A DNA stretch of 6,525 nt from Sulfurovum sp. (GTDB taxonomy: Bacteria; Campylobacterota; Campylobacteria; Campylobacterales; Sulfurovaceae). The stretch covers positions 1 to 6,525 of the forward strand of contig DQVJ01000033.1 in the NCBI GenBank assembly GCA_015661795.1, read 5' to 3'. Positions within the stretch are counted from its first letter, which is position 1, and each line of letters begins with the position of its first letter. The position numbers and the translations under genes are program-made. Positions 1-5,918 of this stretch are shown here, piece after piece. The notes under the pieces were generated by a model, which did no database searches, had not been told where the DNA came from, and was given only the letters and a program-made list of their open reading frames with translations.

Positions 1-8
1 AAATTTTT

Positions 9-39
9 TTGATATTAGTTATTAATAAAATATTATAAT
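9..39 (+). promoter_or_regulatory. Probable sigma-70 promoter of the exopolysaccharide operon
   Basis: A perfect TATAAT lies at 34-39, about 37 bases before the first start codon. TTGATA at 9-14 could serve as a -35 box, but the spacer is 19 bases, longer than the ideal 17. In Campylobacterota the -35 box is weakly conserved and an AT-rich upstream stretch is typical, which fits the T7 run at 4-10. A second -10-like TATACT sits at 46-51. This is the only sizeable non-coding stretch in the window, so it is the best place for transcription of the whole gene run to start. No operator or riboswitch fold was seen in it. Confidence 0.45.
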
Positions 40-61
40 TTATGTTATACTTTTATTCGGA

Positions 62-69
62 AAGGAAGG
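62..69 (+). promoter_or_regulatory. Ribosome binding site of the first gene
   Basis: AAGGAAGG ends six bases before the ATG at 76. It is a strong Shine-Dalgarno match and supports that start. Confidence 0.7.
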
Positions 70-75
70 TAAGAG

Positions 76-840
76 ATGTCGAAATGTAAAACGCAATTTA
101 TTATTCCTCACAGATCATACAGAAGGCTTAGGGCAGCAAAGATACCTTTGATCATAGAATCAGTCATCTATTTATTTTTATCTGTTGCGGCAGTTTATGT
201 GTATCTTAGTTATATTTTTAATACATTTTCCAATTATTTGCATACATCTTTGGCGGAAGCAAATATTCCTGCAGGTATGCAAACAGTAGAGATATTTGGC
301 TTTGGTATTAGTTTGGTAGATCTACCTTTTATGCATACACAACCCTTGTCACTTTTTTTCATCCTCCTGGGAATACTTATACTTTTTTATGTCTTAAAAA
401 AACAGTCTATCATTCCCTATAATATTGCTATGTGGCTGAACTTCTTTATTTTGATGTTCTCTGTTTTTATACTTTATTTTATATTTTTAGGACAATATTT
501 CCCTTATGATTTTGTGGGTTATTTTGAGCTGTATCATACGGCACATATAGGTTTGATGCTCTTTTCTTTGATGATCATGTCCTTGGCATTTGTATTAACA
601 CCCTCTTCCCATATTTGGAACTTTACAGCATTTTTTGGCATGCTTGTCTATTATTTCATCTATAGTCTTGTTCGTTATGCCTTCACCGTGCTTTTACTTG
701 CTAAAGTTTCTATAGTCTTTGCGCCAATAATGTTTTTTACGATGTATTTGGATTTTATATTTTTTGTTTCAGTGTACAGTTATTTTTTGTATAAAAGTGC
801 TGAAAAACTGAGAGGGGAGGAGAGCGAATGGAAGTGGTAA
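76..840 (+). CDS. Polytopic inner-membrane protein of unknown family, first gene of the operon
   Basis: I do not recognise the family. The 254-residue protein starts with a basic cytoplasmic segment (residues 1-24, with an Arg-rich stretch at 13-19). About six or seven hydrophobic helices follow, near residues 25-50, 88-108, 115-140, 156-176, 181-199, 200-220 and 221-241, and then a short charged tail. A loop of about 37 residues between the first two helices is probably periplasmic. The only cysteine is at residue 4, so it is not an exosortase-type peptidase, and no catalytic motif is evident. Its last 13 bases overlap the glycosyltransferase start, which implies translational coupling. The context suggests an accessory subunit of the synthase, perhaps in the position PgaD holds next to PgaC, but PgaD is about half as long with only two helices, so homology is not claimed. 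The ATG is supported by a good ribosome binding site. Coding status is secure; function is inferred only from context. Confidence 0.85.
   Translation: MSKCKTQFIIPHRSYRRLRAAKIPLIIESVIYLFLSVAAVYVYLSYIFNTFSNYLHTSLAEANIPAGMQTVEIFGFGISLVDLPFMHTQPLSLFFILLGILILFYVLKKQSIIPYNIAMWLNFFILMFSVFILYFIFLGQYFPYDFVGYFELYHTAHIGLMLFSLMIMSLAFVLTPSSHIWNFTAFFGMLVYYFIYSLVRYAFTVLLLAKVSIVFAPIMFFTMYLDFIFFVSVYSYFLYKSAEKLRGEESEWKW
818..822 (+). promoter_or_regulatory. Ribosome binding site of the glycosyltransferase, inside the preceding gene
   Basis: AGGAG, within a purine-rich GGGGAGGAG stretch, lies five bases before the ATG at 828. It is embedded in the end of the membrane-protein gene, so the two products are probably made in a coupled way. 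Confidence 0.7.
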
Positions 841-2102
841 TTTATGTATTAAAAGTTTACTTATTGGTTTTTATAGCTATTGTACTACTCTATATGCTCA
901 GGCATTTTATTTTTACTTTTAATAGACTTTTTGGACGACAAAAACTTTATTATCAAGACATTTTAGATGATGAAGTCCCTTTTGTGACAGTGCTGGTTCC
1001 CATGCATAATGAAGCCTTGGTCGCCAATCAGATCATGGATAGATTGATGGAGAGTGATTACCCCTTGGATAGGTTGGAGATCATTCCTATTAATGATCAT
1101 TCTGAAGATGAGACAAAAGAGATCATTGATACCTATGCACTAAAATATGCACATGTGAAACCTTTGCATCGTCTAGGTGATGAACACCGTGGGAAAGCCA
1201 ATAGTTTAAATGATGCAATGCCACTTGCAAAGGGAGAGGTAATCGTTGTTTTTGATGCTGATTACCAACCGCCAAATGGTATTATCCGTGAACTTGCAGT
1301 AGGATTTAAAGATCCTGAGGTGGGTGCCGTTATGGGCAGGGTACTGGTTGAGAACTGTGGTACCAATATGTTAACGATGATGTTAGAGTTGGAACGTTCA
1401 GGAGGATATCAGGTAGATCAGCAAGCCCGATATAATCTAAATTTGATCCCTCAATATGGTGGTACTGTGGGTGCTTACAGGAAAAATTTACTCATTGACA
1501 TGGGTGGTTTTGATCCCAATGTTTTGGCAGAAGATACAGAGTTGACCTATAAGATGTATTTGAATGGTTGGCAGGTAGCTTACGCCAACAGGGCAGAATG
1601 TTATGAGGAGATGCCAGAAAATTGGATGGCACGTGCGAAACAAATACGGCGTTGGGCAAGGGGACATAATCAGGTGATGTTTAGATACTTGGTTCCATTA
1701 CTTAGCTCCAAATACCTTAATTTCAGAAAGAAAGTAGATGGTCTTTTATTGATCTTTATCTATATGATGCCAACCATGTTGTTCTTTGGTATTTTGAGTT
1801 CCCTTATTTTGTTTTTATCCGGAAATTTAGAGATCTTTGCCGGTATTGTCTTTCTTTTATTTATTGTTTCTTTGGGTGCATTTGGGAACTTTGCACCATT
1901 TTTCCAAATAGGTGTAGCCAATTTTATCGACGGCCGTATAAAGTCATTGAGGCTTATTCCTCTTTTCGCATTTAATTTTGTCTTTTATATGTTGTATGTC
2001 AGCTTAGGGTTTTGGGATGCACTGATAGATATATTTCGAAAAAGTGAGCCTTTATGGTCTAAAACTGAAAGACACGCTAAAAAAGGAGTGAAAGATGCAT
2101 AG
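828..2102 (+). CDS. Processive family-2 glycosyltransferase (exopolysaccharide synthase, PgaC/BcsA-like)
   Basis: This is a membrane-embedded GT-2 enzyme of 424 residues, expected to polymerise a sugar from a UDP-sugar and move the chain through its own membrane channel. A transmembrane helix (about 5-27) comes first, then the cytoplasmic GT-A domain (about 50-290), then three or four helices (about 305-330, 335-357, 376-398). The processive-synthase motifs are intact: VPMHNE at 57-62, the nucleotide-binding Asp at 90, DAD at 143-145, the catalytic-base motif ED at 235-236, and QIRRW at 272-276. The C-terminal tail (SEPLWSKTER, 406-415) is also typical of chitin/PNAG/hyaluronan-type synthases. 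There is no PilZ domain, so any c-di-GMP control would need a partner. Length fits PgaC and NodC relatives (about 400-450). The sugar cannot be read from sequence; the linked deacetylase and epimerase genes suggest a HexNAc. It overlaps both neighbours. E. coli YaiP, encoded near yaiO, is a comparable enzyme. Confidence 0.93.
   Translation: MEVVIYVLKVYLLVFIAIVLLYMLRHFIFTFNRLFGRQKLYYQDILDDEVPFVTVLVPMHNEALVANQIMDRLMESDYPLDRLEIIPINDHSEDETKEIIDTYALKYAHVKPLHRLGDEHRGKANSLNDAMPLAKGEVIVVFDADYQPPNGIIRELAVGFKDPEVGAVMGRVLVENCGTNMLTMMLELERSGGYQVDQQARYNLNLIPQYGGTVGAYRKNLLIDMGGFDPNVLAEDTELTYKMYLNGWQVAYANRAECYEEMPENWMARAKQIRRWARGHNQVMFRYLVPLLSSKYLNFRKKVDGLLLIFIYMMPTMLFFGILSSLILFLSGNLEIFAGIVFLLFIVSLGAFGNFAPFFQIGVANFIDGRIKSLRLIPLFAFNFVFYMLYVSLGFWDALIDIFRKSEPLWSKTERHAKKGVKDA
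2084..2088 (+). promoter_or_regulatory. Ribosome binding site of the bactofilin-like gene
   Basis: AGGAG in an A-rich context lies six bases before the ATG at 2095, inside the last codons of the glycosyltransferase. It fixes the start despite the 8-base overlap. Confidence 0.7.
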
Positions 2103-3129
2103 TGATACTTTATTGCTTTTGGTATATCTTTTCCTCTTTCTCCTCATGATACTCATACCTTTGTTGCCTGTGATCAGGGCAGTAAGGGAAAAGAGTGATT
2201 TTGACCCTTTACCTGTAAATATGACATACAGTAAAGACCCAAGAGCAATTGCAAAATATTTTGGTCAATATTTTGTAGATGCTTTTACTGAAAATACTTT
2301 TAAAATAGGTGACAGGCTTGAAGATGAGAAATTGGGGAAACTTGAAGTGCTCGGAGATACATTTTCTAAAATAAAATACCAAGATATGGTCTATATTATA
2401 GGTGAGGTAGAAATTCCCAGAGCTTTAAAATTTGAGAGAGAAGTCATAGCACGTGATGCATTGGTGGTAGGTGATCATTGTTCTGTCCGTGCGATCAAAG
2501 CAGAGAAAAAACTGACCCTTGGAAAAGAGTGTTGTATTGTTCGATGGATAGATGCGGAAGGTTCTATTAGCGTGGGGCAAAACACGCATGTCAATATTGC
2601 CAGCAGTGCCAGTCTTATTCACCTGAGTAGAGGCGTTGAATTCAATCGTCTGTTCGGGCACCCTGTATTGACATCGCACTCTTTTTCTTTTCAGAAGAAT
2701 CGGCAGCATATGATCGATGAACACTTGGATGATGCTGCTATTGATGAGAACCTTCTTTATATACAAGATGAAAAGTATGTGATAGAGAAAAAGGATAAAC
2801 TATTTCGTTCTATTGTGATACAGGGAGATTTGCTATTGGAAGAAGAGGTAAAGGTCTTCGGCAGTATCAAGATCAATGGTGATGTGGTGTTGCAAGACAA
2901 TTGTTTTATAGATGGCAATATTATTGCTGAGGGTAACATTACTATTGGTGAACATTGTTTTATTACAGGCAACCTTTTTTCCAGACGGGGAATTACTATT
3001 GGTTCTTATACACAGATCGGTACAAGTGAAAATACAAAATCTGTTGTCGCACAAAAGGAGATAAGTCTTTGTGAACATGTTGCCATTTTTAATTATATAT
3101 TGACTGATTCTGGTGGAAAGGTTGTATGA
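2095..3129 (+). CDS. Membrane-anchored bactofilin-like (polymer-forming) protein with two beta-repeat blocks
   Basis: This 344-residue protein has one N-terminal transmembrane helix (about 6-27). The basic residues that follow (R28, R31, K33) predict that the rest lies in the cytoplasm. Two regions show the short hydrophobic/Gly-Asp repeat of a right-handed beta-helix. The first is about 98-185. The second, about 238-335, is clearer, with rungs such as IQGDLLLEEEVKVFGSIKI and INGDVVLQDNCFIDGNII. This rhythm is typical of bactofilins (polymer-forming cytoskeletal proteins, e.g. CcmA), which assemble into filaments without nucleotide and localise wall or envelope enzymes. A more polar segment (about 186-237) separates the blocks. 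The protein is about twice the usual bactofilin length, and the double block plus anchor is unusual. A left-handed hexapeptide acyltransferase was considered, but the rung pattern lacks its regular hexapeptides. The gene sits between the synthase and the deacetylase and overlaps both, so a scaffolding role in polymer secretion is inferred. Bactofilin-like fold: fairly confident; function: inferred. Confidence 0.8.
   Translation: MHSDTLLLLVYLFLFLLMILIPLLPVIRAVREKSDFDPLPVNMTYSKDPRAIAKYFGQYFVDAFTENTFKIGDRLEDEKLGKLEVLGDTFSKIKYQDMVYIIGEVEIPRALKFEREVIARDALVVGDHCSVRAIKAEKKLTLGKECCIVRWIDAEGSISVGQNTHVNIASSASLIHLSRGVEFNRLFGHPVLTSHSFSFQKNRQHMIDEHLDDAAIDENLLYIQDEKYVIEKKDKLFRSIVIQGDLLLEEEVKVFGSIKINGDVVLQDNCFIDGNIIAEGNITIGEHCFITGNLFSRRGITIGSYTQIGTSENTKSVVAQKEISLCEHVAIFNYILTDSGGKVV
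3115..3121 (+). promoter_or_regulatory. Ribosome binding site of the deacetylase-like gene
   Basis: GGAAAGG lies four bases before the ATG at 3126. The start overlaps the previous stop as ATGA, a classic stop-restart coupling. Confidence 0.6.
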
Positions 3130-4967
3130 TCAGAGCAGTTTTTCTTCTTTTTGTAGTCTTTGGTATAGGTGCAGTGGGGTTCTATAGTTATGAGGGGCAG
3201 AGAGATCTTAATAAGGTACTCAATGATGATATTTCGGTGTTACTTGTGTATGGAAATGGTCAAAAAGAAAGTATAGGTATCCGGGCCTTTTCCTCTGTAT
3301 TGGAAGAAGAGGGCGTGAGTTATGAAGTAATAAGCAATGTTAAACTTCTTGCTGTAGCCCCTGAAAAAATACTACCTGCAAAACCGGCAATTATTTTTCC
3401 TGATCATGCCTCTGACTATCTCTTGGCTGATACAAAAATATGGGTAGAGAAATATATAAAAGAGGGGGGGAAAGTATGTGTTGCTGCTGATGCAGGCAGT
3501 AAAAACAGAGCGGGTCTATATTTACTTCAGAAGGGTATTTTTGATGATCTACTTGGTATTCAAGATACCGAAGATAATATAGCAACTTTTATGCAGGGGC
3601 CTTTGACCTTTAAAGGTCAGAATGAGGCAGATTATTTTGGTATTCCAAAAGGAAAATATGATAAAGAAGGCCATCTTGTTGGATATAAGTATGGTGTTTT
3701 GACATATCCCTATAGGAAAATCTCGATCAAGAACAGTGTGCATACAACTATATATGCATGGAGTGACAGTCAATCAAAAGTGCCACTTATTGTTAAAAAA
3801 GATATTAGTAAAGGCAGTATACTGTTTGTGAATCTCTCTTTAGGAAACCTGAAAGGTGAAAGTGATGACCTTTTATTGCGAAGTGTAATAAAGACATTTT
3901 TATTTAAAATGGTCCATGTGCCGCATATTGTCTCTTCTCCCCATGCAAAAGGAGGGCTGGTCATTAATTTTCATATTGATTCTAATGAAGAACATCTAAC
4001 CTTTCCTTGGTTTATAGAAGAACAATATTTGAATGAACAATTAAAATATTCCATACATATTACAGCTGGACCTGACTGTTATAAGATGAAGGATAATATG
4101 GGATTTTCGGCAACTAAGAAAGGCAAGGATATTGTGAAACAATTGATGCAGTTTGGAGAAATTGGTTCTCATGGAGGATGGGCGCATAATTGGTTTTCAA
4201 ATGGGATACAGAAAGGTTTTTTAGATGAAAAAAAGATCAAACACTATATAGAATTGAACAACAAGGCTCTTGAAAATATTACAAAGTACAAAATCAAAGA
4301 ATATTCTGCCCCAGATGGCATGTTCCCTCAGCCAATATCTATAAAAATTCTCGAAGAATTGGGTATGGAAAGTTATTATTACACAGGAGACAGCGGTTCT
4401 GCTCCGAATCGTTCATTTTATAAAGGGGAACAACTTTCTGAAAATATTATTGGTTTTCCCGTGATGACATTTGGTAAAAAAGCATCCATACATGAATTCG
4501 CTAAAGAGAATATAGCAGAAGAAGAAGTAGAAAAAGCATTAAAAGGTATTGTAGATTATGTGATTGAAAACCGAACAGTAAGACTCTATTATACACACCC
4601 TTATGATATCTACAGAAGTCAGTATCAGCAGGCCTTTAAACACTTTATTGACTATGCTGTTGTTAAGCAAGATAAAGCGTTACTTGTTGTAGAAAGTATG
4701 CAATTTTTTAGAGAGTATTTGCTAAGATTGATAAATGTGAATAAAAAGTTCACATGGGAGAATGATAAAATGGATATTATGCTCTCTTCTGAAGAAGAGT
4801 TGGATGCTATGGTTGTTGCTATCCCAAAATATTATGCGGGTAAGAAAGTGAAGGTTTCACAGGAGATAGATCAGGATGAAATCTATTATTATATGCCTGT
4901 TGAGAGTAACAATACTCAATTTACAATGGAGTTGGTGTATGAAAGATGTTATACTAAGCCAAGGTGA
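3126..4967 (+). CDS. Membrane-anchored two-domain protein: Rossmann-like domain plus CE4-like polysaccharide deacetylase
   Basis: This 613-residue protein probably acts in the periplasm. An N-terminal hydrophobic helix (about 4-20) serves as anchor or signal. Residues about 36-265 look like a Rossmann/flavodoxin-like domain of the glutamine-amidotransferase or ThuA type: strand SVLLVYGN at 37-44, and the KYIKEGGKVCVAADAG segment (109-124), but with no amidotransferase Cys elbow. Residues about 277-535 match a NodB/CE4-type deacetylase: NFHIDSN at 281-287 (first metal motif), SHGGWAH at 348-354 (second motif), SAPDG at 394-398 (third motif), and YYTHPYD at 488-494 (late His motif). The final 75 residues look like a beta-sandwich. 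This order recalls the Rossmann-deacetylase-sandwich part of PelA, without PelA's N-terminal hydrolase domain. The motifs are not canonical: His replaces Asp at 283 and the second His pair is one residue wider. It could therefore deacetylate a HexNAc polymer, use altered chemistry, or only bind it. A G7 tract lies at 3464-3470. It is coupled to the bactofilin gene and followed by the outer-membrane barrel. Confidence 0.82.
   Translation: MIRAVFLLFVVFGIGAVGFYSYEGQRDLNKVLNDDISVLLVYGNGQKESIGIRAFSSVLEEEGVSYEVISNVKLLAVAPEKILPAKPAIIFPDHASDYLLADTKIWVEKYIKEGGKVCVAADAGSKNRAGLYLLQKGIFDDLLGIQDTEDNIATFMQGPLTFKGQNEADYFGIPKGKYDKEGHLVGYKYGVLTYPYRKISIKNSVHTTIYAWSDSQSKVPLIVKKDISKGSILFVNLSLGNLKGESDDLLLRSVIKTFLFKMVHVPHIVSSPHAKGGLVINFHIDSNEEHLTFPWFIEEQYLNEQLKYSIHITAGPDCYKMKDNMGFSATKKGKDIVKQLMQFGEIGSHGGWAHNWFSNGIQKGFLDEKKIKHYIELNNKALENITKYKIKEYSAPDGMFPQPISIKILEELGMESYYYTGDSGSAPNRSFYKGEQLSENIIGFPVMTFGKKASIHEFAKENIAEEEVEKALKGIVDYVIENRTVRLYYTHPYDIYRSQYQQAFKHFIDYAVVKQDKALLVVESMQFFREYLLRLINVNKKFTWENDKMDIMLSSEEELDAMVVAIPKYYAGKKVKVSQEIDQDEIYYYMPVESNNTQFTMELVYERCYTKPR
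3464..3470 (+). repeat. G7 homopolymer tract in the deacetylase-like gene
   Basis: Seven consecutive G bases encode the end of Glu113 plus Gly114 and Gly115. Such a run is unusual in DNA this AT-rich. In Campylobacter and Helicobacter, poly-G tracts (usually eight or more) drive on/off phase variation of surface-polysaccharide genes. Reading the shifted frames here, losing or gaining one G leads to an early stop (a TAG within about 40 codons, or a TGA within about 10). Confidence 0.9.
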
Positions 4968-4988
4968 AGAGAAATGAAATGTGATGAA

Positions 4989-4994
4989 AAGGAG
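4989..4994 (+). promoter_or_regulatory. Ribosome binding site that decides the start of the outer-membrane protein
   Basis: AAGGAG lies seven bases before the ATG at 5002, an ideal spacing. The earlier in-frame GTG at 4981 and ATG at 4984 have only a weak purine stretch upstream and would put this site inside the gene. The 5002 start also gives a cleaner signal peptide. Confidence 0.75.
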
Positions 4995-5001
4995 ATATGT
5001 T

Positions 5002-5904
5002 ATGCATAATAAGAGAAAAATAGGCAAATGGACACAGTTGATATACTTGCTGTCTATATGGATGTTTTTAGGAACAGAAGTACAAGCGATACAAGGATCC
5101 TCTTTGTACCGAGAAGCAGTACAGTCACAACGTAGTTTTTTTTCGGCTTTGGTTGATAGTGATTCTGAAGATATTGACTTTGGTTTCGCTAATGATCGTT
5201 TGGAAATTGACCTTTCTTATGACTATTTAAATCCTTATGGTATCTATGGTGATTGGACTGCATTGAATTTTCGTTATTACGATAAAATTGCTAATGATTT
5301 AACCATCCTCTATCAGGCAAGTGCCATTACACGTGTTGAAGGAGGCGGTTTTTTAGGGGCTATAGGTGCCTATAAGGGGTGGTTTGACCGTTTTTATACC
5401 TACACACAACTTTCCGCAGGTACAGAAAGTGTCTATTTACCTACTTTCCGTTTAGATCAAGAGTTTAATTATCTTTTTGGAGAACATAAAAATATTGTTG
5501 GACTACTAGGATTTACATACATTAACCAGTTTGATGAACATGAAGATTTTATTGTCTCTTTGGGGCTAACTTACTATTCTGCAGACTATAACATTGGGTA
5601 TAGAGTTTTTTTTAATGAAAGTGACCCCGGTTCCATAAAATCGAATACACATATTATCAGTCTTGGGGTTGGGCATGAAAAAGACCAGTGGATCTATGTG
5701 GATGTTTCTTTTGGAGATCCTTCTTATCTTTCAACCATCACACCTGTGTATGAAAGGCTCTCTTACGATATGGTCGCTGTGTATTTAAAATATAGAAAAT
5801 GGGTCAATGAAGACAGTGGGTTTTACGCAGAGACAGGCTTATTTGAATTAGGATCAGAATACACGAAATATAATTTTAGACTGGGTTACTTTAAAGAGTT
5901 TTAA
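5002..5904 (+). CDS. YaiO-like outer-membrane beta-barrel protein
   Basis: This 300-residue protein starts with a typical signal peptide: basic residues 4-9, a hydrophobic core at about 13-24, and a cleavage site after VQA at 29. The mature part is rich in alternating aromatic/polar strands, for example about 68-75, 87-96, 98-106, 160-170, 181-190, 194-202, 219-228, 233-241, 261-270 and 278-286, and ends in a terminal Phe (GYFKEF). These are hallmarks of an outer-membrane barrel. Length and spacing agree with the YaiO family; in E. coli yaiO lies near a GT-2 gene (yaiP) and a deacetylase gene (yaiS), much as here. Family assignment is from pattern recognition, not alignment. It has no TPR region, unlike PgaA, BcsC or PelB, so if it is the polymer exit it is a minimal one. 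It may instead be a porin-like or lipid-modifying barrel. A 34-base gap separates it from the deacetylase gene, with no terminator. T8 runs occur at 5136-5143 and 5606-5613. Confidence 0.8.
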   Translation: MHNKRKIGKWTQLIYLLSIWMFLGTEVQAIQGSSLYREAVQSQRSFFSALVDSDSEDIDFGFANDRLEIDLSYDYLNPYGIYGDWTALNFRYYDKIANDLTILYQASAITRVEGGGFLGAIGAYKGWFDRFYTYTQLSAGTESVYLPTFRLDQEFNYLFGEHKNIVGLLGFTYINQFDEHEDFIVSLGLTYYSADYNIGYRVFFNESDPGSIKSNTHIISLGVGHEKDQWIYVDVSFGDPSYLSTITPVYERLSYDMVAVYLKYRKWVNEDSGFYAETGLFELGSEYTKYNFRLGYFKEF

Positions 5905-5905
5905 C

Positions 5906-5913
5906 AGGAAGGG
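5906..5913 (+). promoter_or_regulatory. Ribosome binding site supporting a TTG start of the epimerase
   Basis: AGGAAGGG lies five bases before the TTG at 5919. There is no ATG or GTG close by that would preserve the conserved N-terminus, so the site decides the start. Confidence 0.7.
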
Positions 5914-5918
5914 AAAAC

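Noticed and set aside
76..840. Exosortase/archaeosortase identity for the first membrane protein
   Set aside because: The only Cys is at residue 4, so the required catalytic Cys in a membrane-proximal motif is missing.
2095..3129. Hexapeptide-repeat acyltransferase identity for the bactofilin-like protein
   Set aside because: The regular hexapeptide spacing and a catalytic His loop are not evident; the rung pattern and membrane anchor fit a bactofilin-like protein better.
2425..3964. Open frames on the minus strand within the bactofilin-like and deacetylase-like genes
   Set aside because: They lie wholly inside well-supported + strand genes, lack family motifs, and read as antisense shadows.
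4981..5001. Longer version of the outer-membrane protein starting at GTG 4981 or ATG 4984
   Set aside because: The strong AAGGAG at 4989-4994 is correctly spaced only for ATG 5002, and the shorter form has a cleaner signal peptide.
4968..5001. Terminator or separate promoter between the deacetylase-like and barrel genes
   Set aside because: The 34-base gap has no hairpin followed by a T run and no convincing -10 box.
4974..5009. Tiny 11-codon reading frame (ATG 4974 to TAA 5007) overlapping the start of the barrel gene
   Set aside because: It has only a weak purine stretch upstream and no recognisable leader features; it is most likely chance.
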